A stretch of DNA of 7,577 nucleotides, from contig JBEBWZ010000156.1 of NCBI GenBank assembly GCA_040391865.1, positions 1-7,577 of the forward strand. The letters are read 5' to 3'. Shown here one piece after another: positions 5,929 through 7,577 of this stretch (position 1 is the first letter of the stretch; each line of letters begins with the position of its first letter). Position numbers and translations under genes: made by a program. The stretch comes from Solimonas sp040391865. GTDB taxonomy: Bacteria; Pseudomonadota; Gammaproteobacteria; Nevskiales; Nevskiaceae. The notes beneath the pieces are model-generated. The model saw nothing but the letters and a program-made list of their open reading frames with translations. It was not told the DNA's origin and searched no databases.

Positions 5929-7577
<1,649 letters not shown>

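Overview
The window is a compact, GC-rich bacterial chromosome segment. It carries housekeeping genes (slyD, metH, a DUF167/YggU protein, an M20 metallopeptidase) next to proteins I cannot name. The SlyD and MetH sequences align closely with the proteobacterial proteins as I remember them. With the strong G/C bias at third codon positions, this suggests a gammaproteobacterium, possibly near Xanthomonadales or Nevskiales. That placement is inference; nothing here fixes the genus. I see no rRNA, tRNA, CRISPR array, transposase or integrase.

Layout, left to right. (1) Bases 1-1899, plus strand: the 3' part of a Sel1-repeat-like gene, translationally coupled through an ATGA overlap to a secreted protein that appears to hold two jelly-roll (concanavalin/DUF1080-like) domains. 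This pair looks slightly less GC-rich than the rest and is the most accessory-looking part. (2) Bases 1940-4054, minus strand: a small glycine-rich membrane protein, then a membrane-anchored M20 peptidase, then a DUF167 protein whose start overlaps the peptidase stop by one base. The order suggests one transcript. A perfect 9-bp hairpin covers the G-rich part of the peptidase ribosome-binding region. (3) Bases 4055-4333: a divergent intergenic region with a conspicuous AT-rich patch, an 11-bp direct repeat, a tandem GAAAGYGCT repeat and a heat-shock-like promoter facing slyD. (4) Bases 4334-4868, plus strand: slyD with its own strong intrinsic terminator. (5) Bases 4892-7577, minus strand: the C-terminal part of metH (cobalamin and AdoMet-activation domains), which runs off the right edge, then a GTG-started, single-pass membrane protein with an Ala/Pro-rich linker and an unrecognised periplasmic domain.

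The genes do not form one obvious pathway. The best leads are regulatory and small-scale: a sigma32-type promoter candidate with a helically phased repeat abutting its -35 element in front of the SlyD chaperone, the hairpin on the M20 peptidase leader, and a Cys/His-rich insertion in the linker between the B12 and reactivation domains of MetH. I did not find convincing evidence of a wholly new multi-gene system.
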